Assembly (NCBI GenBank): GCA_020850315.1
Contig: JADZEY010000034.1
Span: forward strand, 37,436-101,435
Origin: Armatimonadota bacterium
GTDB lineage: Bacteria; Bacteroidota; Ignavibacteria; OLB7
Reading direction: 5' to 3'
DNA: 64,000 nucleotides
The notes below the pieces were generated by a model. The model was given only the letters and a program-made list of their open reading frames with translations. It was not told where the DNA came from and searched no databases. Both the position numbers and the translations under genes were made by a program. How positions within the stretch are numbered: position 1 is the first letter of the stretch; every line of letters begins with the position of its first letter. Positions 46,108-54,631 of this stretch are shown piece after piece.

Positions 46108-46890
46108 ATGATAAGCGATTGGTTAGCACAAGGTCGGATTGGCACAGGGGGATCGCCGCCAGCACGGTGGGGGGTGCTGCTGGCATTGCTCTGTTGGCTA
46201 ACAATCGGCAGCGGGGTTACACAGCCGCAGACCGTTGCCATCTACAACAACGATTTTACCAGGGGTGAAACCACCAACTGGAGTACCTCCATCACGGACC
46301 CGGAATGGCAGCGGCCAGTGCGCGTTGGGTTTACCGGGAACGCTTCCGGGCGGGTGTTGGGGGATTTTGGCGACCAACGGGTGACGCTCCGATTAGCGGA
46401 GCTTCCCCCGCACGACTCCATCACCATCACCTTCGACTTCATCACGATTCGGTCCTGGGATGGAAACAGCAGTTTGTATGGGCCGGATCTGTTAGAGTTC
46501 AAGGTGGACGACACGCTGTTGTTTCGCTCCAGCTTCAGCAACACCAGTTATCGCCAATCGTTCCCAAGTGGTTATCCGGCAAGCAACCCAGCGCGTGCTG
46601 GTGCGATTGCGTTCAACTCGTTGGGGTATATCTGGCGCGCGCCGGGCTTGTTCACTGGCCCAATGGATGCAACCTACCGGATCACCCGAACCCTGCCCCA
46701 CACCGCTTCAACGGTTCGTTTCCGCTTCTGCGTTTTTCTGGATGACCCCGGTCAGGATATTACTAACGAAAGCTGGGCACTGGATAACGTCTCGGTCAGC
46801 ATCGCCCCAAGCAAGGCCGCGCCATTGCCGCCGCCACCGTTACCGCAAAAGCCATTGCCACAAAAGCCGCTGCCAGGGCCGGGGGGATAA
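46108..46890 (+). CDS. Secreted protein with a beta-sandwich domain and Pro-rich tail
   Basis: A 260-aa exported protein. Residues ~20-40 form the signal peptide hydrophobic core (GVLLALLCWLTIGSG). The rest resembles jelly-roll or concanavalin-like sandwiches in surface proteins (NDFTRGETTNWSTSI, RVTLRLAELPPHDSITITFD, DPGQDITNESWALDNVSVSI). It ends in a proline-rich stretch (PLPPPPLPQKPLPQKPLPG). No catalytic residue was recognised. The ATG at 46108 was preferred to a TTG at 46099. Confidence 0.65.
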   Translation: MISDWLAQGRIGTGGSPPARWGVLLALLCWLTIGSGVTQPQTVAIYNNDFTRGETTNWSTSITDPEWQRPVRVGFTGNASGRVLGDFGDQRVTLRLAELPPHDSITITFDFITIRSWDGNSSLYGPDLLEFKVDDTLLFRSSFSNTSYRQSFPSGYPASNPARAGAIAFNSLGYIWRAPGLFTGPMDATYRITRTLPHTASTVRFRFCVFLDDPGQDITNESWALDNVSVSIAPSKAAPLPPPPLPQKPLPQKPLPGPGG

Positions 46891-46950
46891 GATAAACGGA
46901 GCCGTGTTGCATCCCAGGCCCCGCTGGTTAGTTAGTGACCTTACGGAAAA

Positions 46951-46974
46951 GGTCAGTTGTCAGTTGTCAGTTGC
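46951..46974. repeat. 7-bp periodic spacer repeat
   Basis: GGTCAGTTGTCAGTTGTCAGTTGC contains CAGTTGT units with a 7-bp period. It stands just before the left end of element copy 3. Confidence 0.6.
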
Positions 46975-47078
46975 AAAGAGGGTCATTGGTCATTAGTCAC
47001 TCACCTTACGCAGAGTTTGGATGGTGAGGACTTGCTGGTCGGTAGCTTGCTTCGATGCTCTTCTTCTTTTCGGCTTTG

Positions 47079-47168
47079 ACTCCCTCTCCCGCCCGACCAA
47101 TGGAGTGGAAATAGTAGCATCACCCGCTTGGGAGAGGGCCGGGGTGAGGGCTGGCAGCGAACGAGGGC
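47079..47168. repeat. 90-bp direct repeat, copy 1 (CCCTCTCCC/GGGAGAGGG type)
   Basis: The unit starts with CTCCCTCTCCCGCCCGACC and ends with GAACGAGGGCA. CCCTCTCCC and GGGAGAGGG arms can pair. The second copy is at 47276-47365 with few changes. This kind of hairpin is common as a dispersed repeat in many genomes. Confidence 0.8.
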
Positions 47169-47275
47169 AAGAGTGAACGATTGCTCGTTCACTGGCTTGC
47201 TTCGACAAGCTCAGCATGAGCGGAGGGTGATGTCCGGTGGAACAGCGAAGCATCGAAATCCCTTTTCGGCGTTGG

Positions 47276-47365
47276 CTCCCTCTCCCGCCCGACCAATGGA
47301 GTGGAAATAGTAGCATCACCCGCTTGGGAGAGGGCCGGGGTGAGGGGTGGCTGCGAACGAGGGCA
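47276..47365. repeat. 90-bp direct repeat, copy 2
   Basis: Nearly identical to 47079-47168, about 107 bp downstream. The spacer between carries the dispersed TTCGACAAGCTCAGCATGAG motif. Confidence 0.8.
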
Positions 47366-47384
47366 GGTGCGGAAGGTGAGTTAG

Positions 47385-49727
47385 TTACTGAAGCACCACT
47401 GGGAATCGCTGTATCATGCCGTGGTTGGTGGTTACCTCTATCAGGTACAGCCCCGCCGGGAATCGGCTGCAATCCATGGTTATCTCAGCTATCTGGGCGA
47501 CTTTGGGGCGATGATCCATCAACAACGCGCCAACTGGATTGAAGAGCCGAATTTGCGCAACAGCAATTCCGGATGGAATAGAGATGCGAAGCAAACCCGA
47601 TGAAGGATTTGGTGCAACGGTGATTGCCGCCAACGCGCCACTGTTTCCGTTGCTGGTGCCATCTTCCACCCCAACCGTTTCATCCTCAATCGTCAGTTTG
47701 GTGATAAAAAAATCGGATGCACCATTGAACCCTGTGTCGGCTGCGTTGGGTGTTTTCGGAAACTCTGGCGATCGCGTTCGCCCTGCCACAATGGCGTTCC
47801 CGTGCTTATCCAAGCGCACCCCGTAGGCATAATCTTCCTCTGTCCCGCCAAGAAATGTGGAATAGACCCTGCTTCCGCCAAGCGGGGAGAGTTTCACCAG
47901 GAAGGCATCGGCGGTTCCGTTGAAGTCCGGGTCGAACACATCCCCGCCAGCCGGAAAAAACTGGGAGTAGGTTCCCCCCACAACGTGCGCGCTGCCACGT
48001 GAGTCCACGGTGATTGCCGTTGCCACCTCCCCTTGCACTCCACCCAAAAACAGCCCGTAGCGCATCCGGCTGCCATCGTTGCTGAACCGGACCACAAACG
48101 CATCGGTGTTGCCATTGAACACTGTGTCGGCAGAAAGGAAGGTGGTGGGAAAACTGTCGGAACGGGTGTAGCCGCACAGGTAGGGGTTTCCGTCGGGACC
48201 GATTGCAATGCCATATCCGGCATCGCTTTGTTCCCCACCGATGAATCCTGAGTTCAGCAGTTGCGCGCCGCTGCTATCCAGCCGCGAAAGGAAGGCATCG
48301 GAGTTCCCGTTGTGGCTGTTGTCGGCAACAAATGAGGTGGTGGGGAAATCGGGCGAAACGGTCTCGCCGGTGACAAGGATATCCCCTTCTCTGTTGGTTG
48401 CCACCGCATATCCACGATCCATCTGCTCCCCTCCCAAAAAACTGGCGAACCGCACAGCTCCATCGCTGCCGATGCGGGCAATGAACAGATCAACATCGGT
48501 GGTGTTGCCATTCTTGGTCTTGTCGAATGCTTCCGGTGTGGCTGGGAAATCGGGGGATGAGGTTGTGCCAACAACCACAACGCCACCGCTGCTGTCCAGT
48601 GCCACACCGCTCCCTTCATCAAGAATGCTTCCCCCCAGATAGGTGGAGTAGGTAAGCGCGGTTCCTGCCGGGTTCAGCGCAAGAAGGAATGCGTCCCGTT
48701 CCCCCCCGCGCGATTTCTGCGCAGCGTTGGCTGTGGTGGGGAAGTCTTGCGAGTCGGTGTAGCCGGTAACCCATGCGGTTCCATCTGCGGTTGATTCAAC
48801 CGACTTCCCCGCGTCCAATCCCGCGCCGCCGATGTAGGTGGAGTACAGCAGTGTTCCGCCGCTGCTATCCAGTCGGGCTACCACAATATCTTGAAGCCCA
48901 CTGTTTGTTGTGCTGTACGCCCCGGTTGTGGTGGGGAACAGGGCCCACACGTTGCTTCCGCACACCACCGGATTGCTGGCGGCATCGGTTGCAAGCGCGG
49001 CAATGTCATCGGTGCCGGGGCCGCCGATAAATGTTGAGTAGATCAGGGGATCAATCACCAGTGGTTTGTCCCGGTCGTACGTTTCCGCACGGAACCCCAC
49101 GGTGCTATCGCTATGCTGAACAAACTGGCAGGGGATTGTACGCCGCACGCCATCCACCACTTGGTAGGCCACCAATCCGGATTGCTCAATCATCCCCAAC
49201 GTTGTCCCAAGCTGAAGCGTGTTGCTGGTGTGGTGGATAGTGGTTGCGCCATTGAACCGCAGACGGATAACCGATGGATCAGCCCCCGGGTTCACCACCA
49301 AGTCGTAGCGAAGCTCACCTGCATCTTGATAAAAAACCGCGTCAACCCCAGCATAGATGTTGGCGGAACGGACTTGTTGATAGGCCGCCACGCCAGTAAC
49401 CCACGCGGCGGGGTTGTTGCCAATCAAATAGTTGTAGCGGGTGCGCAGTTGGCCAATCGGAATTGACGGCGTTGCCAGATTTCCCCCAACAAACTCCATC
49501 CGAACAACATGGCCACGCCGCTCGGTTCCGTTGTTGGCAATGGAGTATCGGTCTATCAGAACGCCCCGCTCTGTCAGCCAGCTATCCATCCCCGCCGAAC
49601 GGATCAGATAGCGGGCTTCGGCGGGCCATTGGCCGTTGTTGGCAATAAGCCCGCCACGTTGTTGCTGCCCCCCAGCCACCGTGGCCAGAAGCAGTTGCAA
49701 AACAAGGAGTTGAAGAAGCGATCGCAT
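47385..49727 (-). CDS. SBBP-repeat T9SS-secreted protein
   Basis: A 780-aa exported protein (signal MRSLLQLLVLQLLLATVAGG). The N-terminal domain (~25-250) is the one often found in front of SBBP repeats (LIANNGQWPAEARYLIRSAG, VDAVFYQDAGELRYDLVVN). About eight SBBP repeats follow, each with YSTYIGGAGLDAGKSV or FIGGEQSDAGYGIA and a VTGYTDSQDFPTT-type end; these form a seven- or eight-bladed propeller. The last ~80 residues are a type-A T9SS tail (ITVAPNPSSGLLRISIP, RLFNPVGALLMDH, RFPAGLYLIEVTTN). Surface exposure is likely; ligand unknown. Confidence 0.88.
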   Translation of the reverse strand: MRSLLQLLVLQLLLATVAGGQQQRGGLIANNGQWPAEARYLIRSAGMDSWLTERGVLIDRYSIANNGTERRGHVVRMEFVGGNLATPSIPIGQLRTRYNYLIGNNPAAWVTGVAAYQQVRSANIYAGVDAVFYQDAGELRYDLVVNPGADPSVIRLRFNGATTIHHTSNTLQLGTTLGMIEQSGLVAYQVVDGVRRTIPCQFVQHSDSTVGFRAETYDRDKPLVIDPLIYSTFIGGPGTDDIAALATDAASNPVVCGSNVWALFPTTTGAYSTTNSGLQDIVVARLDSSGGTLLYSTYIGGAGLDAGKSVESTADGTAWVTGYTDSQDFPTTANAAQKSRGGERDAFLLALNPAGTALTYSTYLGGSILDEGSGVALDSSGGVVVVGTTSSPDFPATPEAFDKTKNGNTTDVDLFIARIGSDGAVRFASFLGGEQMDRGYAVATNREGDILVTGETVSPDFPTTSFVADNSHNGNSDAFLSRLDSSGAQLLNSGFIGGEQSDAGYGIAIGPDGNPYLCGYTRSDSFPTTFLSADTVFNGNTDAFVVRFSNDGSRMRYGLFLGGVQGEVATAITVDSRGSAHVVGGTYSQFFPAGGDVFDPDFNGTADAFLVKLSPLGGSRVYSTFLGGTEEDYAYGVRLDKHGNAIVAGRTRSPEFPKTPNAADTGFNGASDFFITKLTIEDETVGVEDGTSNGNSGALAAITVAPNPSSGLLRISIPSGIAVAQIRLFNPVGALLMDHRPKVAQIAEITMDCSRFPAGLYLIEVTTNHGMIQRFPVVLQ

Positions 49728-49769
49728 GGGAGGAAGGATTGCTGTTGATGAAGAACAAGGGTATCCGTA

Positions 49770-49810
49770 AAAAAACAACGCTGCCGCAGGCATGTGACCC
49801 CGGCAGCGTT
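49770..49810 (-). terminator. Rho-independent terminator after the T9SS protein gene
   Basis: AACGCTGCCG (49777-49786) pairs with CGGCAGCGTT (49801-49810), and on the minus strand a run of T residues follows. It stands about 80 bp past the stop of the gene at 49890. Confidence 0.85.
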
Positions 49811-49889
49811 GGCATGGTTACAGAACAATGGCATTATCCCGCAAGGCATCATCCCGCAAGGTGCGGGGTGGGCGGGAACTCAATCATCA

Positions 49890-50840
49890 TCAATGCCCCA
49901 CAGCCACCGGAACCGTCATTGGCTGGATACCTTGTCCATGCAGGCGGATGTAGTAGCTGCCGGAAGGGAGCGCGTCGGTTGGAAAGGTGAGCGGTAGCCC
50001 GTTGCTTCCGGCAAGGGTAGAAGTGAGGTCTATCACCTGCTCGCCGCGCAGATTGTACAGCCCCATCCGCGCATCTGCCGGAAGCGATTTCCCATCGGGC
50101 AGCCGAACGCCAACGCTAAGCGAACTGTTGGCAGGGTTTGGCAACACCGTCAGGCTCAGGTCGCTTCCGGGAATCGTGGACCCGGGGACGGCGGTGGTTG
50201 GAAGGCTAACCCGGCGGCAGAAAGCATTGCCGGTGTTCGCGCCCACAAAGCAGCTCATCGTGGAGTCTTGCTCGCCGGTGAAGAAGATGCTCCAGATCGG
50301 CTGATTCAGCGGGAAATCAACCGGAAGTTGGGAGAAATCGCCAAGCTCGGCCAAGCTCAGGAAATTTGGCTTTGCCCCAGGAAGCTCCTGCCGGAATCGT
50401 TGGTAGGCGGTATCGGTTTCCAGCCGTTTCACCATTTGGTTGCTGTTGGCGGCTTGGCCATCGATATTCAACGTATCGGTAAGCCCATCGGGAATTGGAA
50501 GGGGGATTTCGCCGATGCCGACTGCTTGATAGATAACCAAGAGCTTAATCACCGCAATCGGCAAACTTTTTTGCAGCGAGGGTGAGTAGAACAGATAGAC
50601 CCATGCCGTGGCGTTGCCGCTTTGGAGATCGAAGGTGAGGTTAATGCCAGAAAAATCTAGGTTGCCGACGGTTCCGGCTCCAACCAGAATAGCATCTTTC
50701 GCCAGTGTGTCTTGGGCTTTTTTTGTGGCGGCTGCAATTCCTTCCTTGAAGGGATAGGCTTGCGCGGCGGCGCGTTCGGTTCCAGCAATCAGGAACAATA
50801 CGCCAAGGGTCAGTGCAATCGGAAGCAGATGTGGTCTCAT
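49890..50840 (-). CDS. T9SS-secreted protein
   Basis: A 316-aa exported protein (signal MRPHLLPIALTLGVLFLIAG, then TERAAAQ). The middle is an alpha/beta domain with AWVYLFYSPSLQKSLPIAVIK and SIFFTGEQDSTMSCFVGANTG, not recognised. The C-terminal ~90 residues form a type-A T9SS tail (LTVLPNPANSSLSVGVRLP, MGLYNLRGEQVIDL, DALPSGSYYIRLHGQG). The ATG at 50840 is the first that gives a good signal peptide. Upstream gene argS is divergent. Confidence 0.78.
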   Translation of the reverse strand: MRPHLLPIALTLGVLFLIAGTERAAAQAYPFKEGIAAATKKAQDTLAKDAILVGAGTVGNLDFSGINLTFDLQSGNATAWVYLFYSPSLQKSLPIAVIKLLVIYQAVGIGEIPLPIPDGLTDTLNIDGQAANSNQMVKRLETDTAYQRFRQELPGAKPNFLSLAELGDFSQLPVDFPLNQPIWSIFFTGEQDSTMSCFVGANTGNAFCRRVSLPTTAVPGSTIPGSDLSLTVLPNPANSSLSVGVRLPDGKSLPADARMGLYNLRGEQVIDLTSTLAGSNGLPLTFPTDALPSGSYYIRLHGQGIQPMTVPVAVGH

Positions 50841-51030
50841 GTGTGTTTGGCCAAAGAAATGTGAAGTATCCGTATGGAACATGGCGGCGGCAAGATAACG
50901 CCCGAATCAGGAACGTGGAAAGGGCAATCCCAATCAATTTCAAACAACACTTCACCAATCGCCACCGATGCGGCGATGTATCTTGGCCCTGTTCATCGCA
51001 CGTTCACAATTATTCAGGGAGAGCGCAGAA

Positions 51031-52797
51031 GTGCAATCGCTGCTCACACACCTTTCGGAGATTTTTGGCAACGCCTTCCAGCAAGCTGGGATGGATAGCA
51101 GCTACGGCCAGGTAGTCATCTCGGCACGGGCCGATCTTGGCCAGTTCCAGTGCAACGGCGCGTTGGCCGCAGCAAAGGCTGCGCGGCAGAATCCCCGTGC
51201 GGTTGCCGAATCGGTGCTGGCGAACGTTTCCCCGCGTGAAATTTTTGCCGACCTATCGCTGGCTGGCCCTGGCTTTATCAACATCACCCTCACCGATCAG
51301 TTCCTTGCTGAACGGCTGCGTGCGGTTGCTTCCGACGCTCGGTTTGGATGCGCACCCGTCCCCCACCCGGAAACAATTGTGGTGGATTACGGCGGCGCGA
51401 ACGTTGCCAAATCCATGCACATCGGCCACTTGCGGTCGGCCATTATCGGCGAAAGCATCAAGCGGATTCTGCGGTTCGCAGGGCACAACGTTATTGGCGA
51501 TGTTCATCTTGGCGATTGGGGGCTTCAGATGGGGATGCTGATTACCGAACTTCGCCGCCACCAGCCCGATCTCGTGTATTTCGATCCAGAGTTCAGCGGG
51601 CCATATCCCGACGAATCCCCAGTCACGATCGAGGATCTTGAGCAACTCTATCCGGCGGCATCGGCGCGTGCAAAATCGGATACTGAGGCAATGGAGTTGG
51701 CGCGGCAAGCCACCGCCGAGCTTCAATCCGGGCGTGCTGGATATTTGGCACTGTGGCGGCATTTTGTAGTGGTCTCCATTGCCGTGCTTCGGCGCGACTA
51801 CGGCAGCCTGGGGGTGACGTTCGATTTGTGGCTGGGGGAAAGCGACGCGCAACCCCGAATCCCCGCAATGGTTCAGCAGCTGCGCGATGCCGGCGTTGTT
51901 GAGTTAAGCGACGGAGCCCAAGTGATTCAGCTTCCCCCAACAAACGAGGAAGAGCGGGAGATTCCGCCGTTGATTTTGGTGAAATCCGACGGCGGGGCGA
52001 TGTACGGAACCACCGACCTTGCCACCATCCAGCAGCGTGTGGAAGAGCTTCATGCCAACCGAATTTTGTACGTGGTGGATGCGCGCCAATCGCTCCATTT
52101 CGAGCAAGTGTTCCGCGCCGCACGCCGCTCCGGAATTACGGGGAACACGCAGTTGGAACACCTTACCTTCGGCACCATGAACGGAACCGATGGCCGCCCG
52201 TTCAAGACCCGTGCTGGCGGGACGATGAAGCTGCATGACTTGGTGGAGCTTATCCAAACCGAGGCAACCAAAAAAATGGAGGAAGCAGGAATTGGAGCAG
52301 AATATCCGGCCCAGGAGCGTGCGGAGATTGTTCGGATGGTTGGGGTGGGTTCGCTGAAATATGCCGACCTGAGCAACCACCGCACCAGCGATTATGTGTT
52401 TGATCCGGAGAAGTTTGTGCGGTTCGAGGGGAAGACCGGGGCGTACCTGCTGTACGCTGCGGTGCGGATGAAATCAATCCTGCGGAAGGCTGCCGACCAG
52501 GGGTTTGCTCCGGGAGAATTGCTGCCCCCAACCGAGGCCGAGCGCGAATTGGGGTTGCTGCTAACGCGGTTTCCCGACGAAGTTGAGTACGCCGCCGACC
52601 GCCGCGCCCCCAACTATCTCTGTGAGTATGCCTACAATCTTGCCCAAGCCTTCAGCCGGTTTTACGACCGCTGCCACATCTTGCGTGAGGAGAATCGGGC
52701 GTTGCAGGGAGCATGGTTGGGGCTGGTGAAACTCTGCTTAGATCAGCTTACCACAACATTGGATATGCTGGGAATGGAGGTTCCGGAGCGGATGTAG
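51031..52797 (+). CDS. argS: Arginyl-tRNA synthetase
   Basis: A 588-aa class I aminoacyl-tRNA synthetase. The N-terminal additional domain begins MQSLLTHLSEIFGNAFQQAG and contains DLGQFQCNGALAAAK. The HIGH signature is in AKSMHIGHLRSA (His130-His133). The KMSK-equivalent is the ArgRS form FKTRAGGTMKL. The C-terminal anticodon-binding domain ends with RFYDRCHILREENRALQGAW. The start is taken as GTG at 51031, behind AGGGAG, because it matches the usual N-terminus; an ATG at 50968 would add 21 unlikely residues. Length is normal. Confidence 0.96.
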   Translation: MQSLLTHLSEIFGNAFQQAGMDSSYGQVVISARADLGQFQCNGALAAAKAARQNPRAVAESVLANVSPREIFADLSLAGPGFINITLTDQFLAERLRAVASDARFGCAPVPHPETIVVDYGGANVAKSMHIGHLRSAIIGESIKRILRFAGHNVIGDVHLGDWGLQMGMLITELRRHQPDLVYFDPEFSGPYPDESPVTIEDLEQLYPAASARAKSDTEAMELARQATAELQSGRAGYLALWRHFVVVSIAVLRRDYGSLGVTFDLWLGESDAQPRIPAMVQQLRDAGVVELSDGAQVIQLPPTNEEEREIPPLILVKSDGGAMYGTTDLATIQQRVEELHANRILYVVDARQSLHFEQVFRAARRSGITGNTQLEHLTFGTMNGTDGRPFKTRAGGTMKLHDLVELIQTEATKKMEEAGIGAEYPAQERAEIVRMVGVGSLKYADLSNHRTSDYVFDPEKFVRFEGKTGAYLLYAAVRMKSILRKAADQGFAPGELLPPTEAERELGLLLTRFPDEVEYAADRRAPNYLCEYAYNLAQAFSRFYDRCHILREENRALQGAWLGLVKLCLDQLTTTLDMLGMEVPERM

Positions 52798-52819
52798 AGA
52801 GATCAAAAAAATGGCATTC

Positions 52820-52862
52820 AACAGCAAGAGGCCATACCAACTTGGTATGGCCTCTTGCTGTT
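52820..52862. terminator. Bidirectional hairpin terminator between argS and a barrel gene
   Basis: A 20-bp stem (AACAGCAAGAGGCCATACCA and its complement, 52820-52839 and 52843-52862) with a 3-nt loop lies between the convergent genes. T-rich sequence follows on the plus strand (TTTCTG), and GAATGCC precedes an A-run that reads as T on the minus strand. Confidence 0.88.
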
Positions 52863-52886
52863 TCTGCCTCCATCAGCACGGTTGGG

Positions 52887-53702
52887 TTATTGCTGGAACA
52901 AGCCAACTGAGATTCCCAGTTGTGCGGTTAGTCCATCGGCTTTTATCTCGGGGACACCGCTAACAGTAATTCCTGCTTCGGTAGTCCAATCCCCCATTGC
53001 AAAGCCGCTGTAGCCAACGCCAAGCCGCAGCATCAGGAGGGAGATTGGCAGCACGTACTCAACGTTCACCATCGGTTGGTAGTAGATGCCACCGGTGGAG
53101 ATACGCGCCGAGCGGTTGAAGGCACCGGGCGCAGTTGATCCGCTGAAGTTGGTATCGCTAAGAACCTCAGGGAACAACAGGCTGCCGGCAGCGCGGTGTT
53201 GGGTTAGCTCAAGCGCGTGGCTGCCGGCACCAAGCATCACCCCCGGGAAAAGGGTCAGGCTTTTTGAGAGGGGGATGGCGTAGTCAAGTTGCGCGGCGGT
53301 TATCCCAACATCGAACCGGAGCGTGCGGTTGTAGTTTTCGTTGTTGATAACAATCGGTTCGGTGTTGGTTCGTTCAAGCGACCCACCAAGCCCAAACGCC
53401 CCAAGCCGTAGATTGGGGATCACCACCACCGAGGCGATTCCGCCGCCGCCATGCAGTAGCATCTGGCCGTCGAACGTTCCGGTGCGTAGCGAAGTGCTTA
53501 GGGTGTTCAGTTGGTCGAAGTTCATAAACTGCATCATCCCCAAGTAGCCGCCGCCAATGCCGACGTATGGCAGTCGGCCTTCCTCATCAATGGGGATGTC
53601 GTCGAAGTTGAACAAGTCTGTGGTGTCCTGGGCCACCGCAGCAACGCAGGTGATGAGTGCCAGTAGCAGTGGGGTTACGATGCGTGCAATCGGGAAACGC
53701 AT
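52887..53702 (-). CDS. Outer-membrane beta-barrel-like protein
   Basis: A 271-aa exported protein (signal MRFPIARIVTPLLLALITCV, cleavage near AVAQ). Its alternating hydrophobic strands (LPYVGIGGGYLGMMQFMN, LRLGAFGLGGSLERTN, LTLFPGVMLGAG, PISLLMLRLGVGYSG) and last strand LTAQLGISVGLFQQ suggest an outer-membrane barrel of about 10-12 strands. It has no clear paralogy to the three barrels that share the GLPMGG motif. First in transcription after its upstream neighbour at 53790, 87 bp apart. Confidence 0.65.
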   Translation of the reverse strand: MRFPIARIVTPLLLALITCVAAVAQDTTDLFNFDDIPIDEEGRLPYVGIGGGYLGMMQFMNFDQLNTLSTSLRTGTFDGQMLLHGGGGIASVVVIPNLRLGAFGLGGSLERTNTEPIVINNENYNRTLRFDVGITAAQLDYAIPLSKSLTLFPGVMLGAGSHALELTQHRAAGSLLFPEVLSDTNFSGSTAPGAFNRSARISTGGIYYQPMVNVEYVLPISLLMLRLGVGYSGFAMGDWTTEAGITVSGVPEIKADGLTAQLGISVGLFQQ

Positions 53703-53789
53703 GGAAAAATTCCTGTGATTGTGTCGTGCTGTCAGTTTGGTGCTTGTTGCGGTTGCCGTGCGGTTGCGTTGGCGTTGCTGTCCTTTCCG

Positions 53790-54542
53790 TTAATTCCCTC
53801 CGGTGCCGGGGATTCCGAACTGATAGGTCAGTCCCAAGTGGCCATTCAATATCCGGGTTGCAGGGATGTCGCCGGCAATATATCCCCCGGGAACGCTTGG
53901 CGTTGTTTCCTTGAAGATTTTATTCAGCGGAAAGCCAATATCAATCGTTAATCCCATCCAACCTTCTTCTTCATCAACCAGCACTAGAGTTGCTCCAATC
54001 CGTGGCTCAAGCATCATCTCCAAGTTATCGCTAACAATGTCCATGGATTCGCCAGCCTTCCCCAGTGGTGGGGGCACCGGTTGGGAGCCGCTCATCGGCA
54101 ATCCAACGTTCAATGCCAAGCGGAACGCGCTGACGCTAACCCCTGGCTCGATGTAGAAGTATTGAAGGTTGTAGCCTCGGGAGTCAAGCTCGGTTCCGGT
54201 TCCATCCTCTTCGCGCAGTTTTTTCCCCACGTTGCGGATGTCAAGCCCTGCGGCAACCGTTCCGCGCACTGTGCGTGTGAATGGGTAGGAGGCATTCAGC
54301 CCAAACTGGAAGGCGATACCGGGGGCGGCTTCGTCAATTTTGCGGCCTGGGGTTCCTTGCAGCAAGGTGTCGTTCAGGTCGCCAACTGGAACGGCAAATC
54401 CAAGGCTTGCCCCAAGCCCAATCCCCAAGCGGCTAAGCGCGCCACGGTAGGAGTAATCGGTTTGGGCCCGAAGCTGCGCGCTGCTGATAAGCCCAACAAC
54501 AAGAAGGGCAGCAAGAAGTAGTAGATGGTTTTTGTGTTTCAT
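53790..54542 (-). CDS. Outer-membrane beta-barrel protein, paralogue C
   Basis: A 250-aa paralogue of the proteins at 21959 and 23480. Signal MKHKNHLLLLAALLVVGLIS then SAQLRAQ. Shared blocks are LGIGLGASLGFAVPVGD, AAGLDIRNVGK, LNVGLPMSGS, LEPRIGATLVLVDEEEGWMG and LTYQFGIPGTG. It has a longer N-terminal loop than A and B (LNDTLLQGTPGRKIDEAAPG). The start at 54542 is the first codon giving a signal peptide. Confidence 0.75.
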   Translation of the reverse strand: MKHKNHLLLLAALLVVGLISSAQLRAQTDYSYRGALSRLGIGLGASLGFAVPVGDLNDTLLQGTPGRKIDEAAPGIAFQFGLNASYPFTRTVRGTVAAGLDIRNVGKKLREEDGTGTELDSRGYNLQYFYIEPGVSVSAFRLALNVGLPMSGSQPVPPPLGKAGESMDIVSDNLEMMLEPRIGATLVLVDEEEGWMGLTIDIGFPLNKIFKETTPSVPGGYIAGDIPATRILNGHLGLTYQFGIPGTGGN

Positions 54543-54631
54543 GGATAGTGTGGAAGTGTTTTGTGTATGCTGTTCATTGGTTCTGTTTGATGCTGGCGTG
54601 ATTGCCCATCTCCGCATTCTCCCCCTCCCCG

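Larger units (their letters stand above)
46999..47381. mobile_element. Short TIR-bounded element (MITE-like), copy 3
   Basis: The left end ACTCACCTTACGCA (46999-47012) matches copy 1 exactly. The right end TGCGGAAGGTGAGT (47368-47381) differs by one base. The interior (about 355 bp) is unlike copies 1 and 2 and contains two 90-bp repeats. The right end is only 3 bp past the stop of the SBBP gene. Confidence 0.6.
46891..47384. other. 494-bp spacer filled by a repeat element
   Basis: The spacer between convergent genes holds a 7-bp periodic repeat (46951-46974) and TIR-bounded element copy 3 (46999-47381) with two 90-bp direct repeats inside. No gene was found. Confidence 0.75.
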
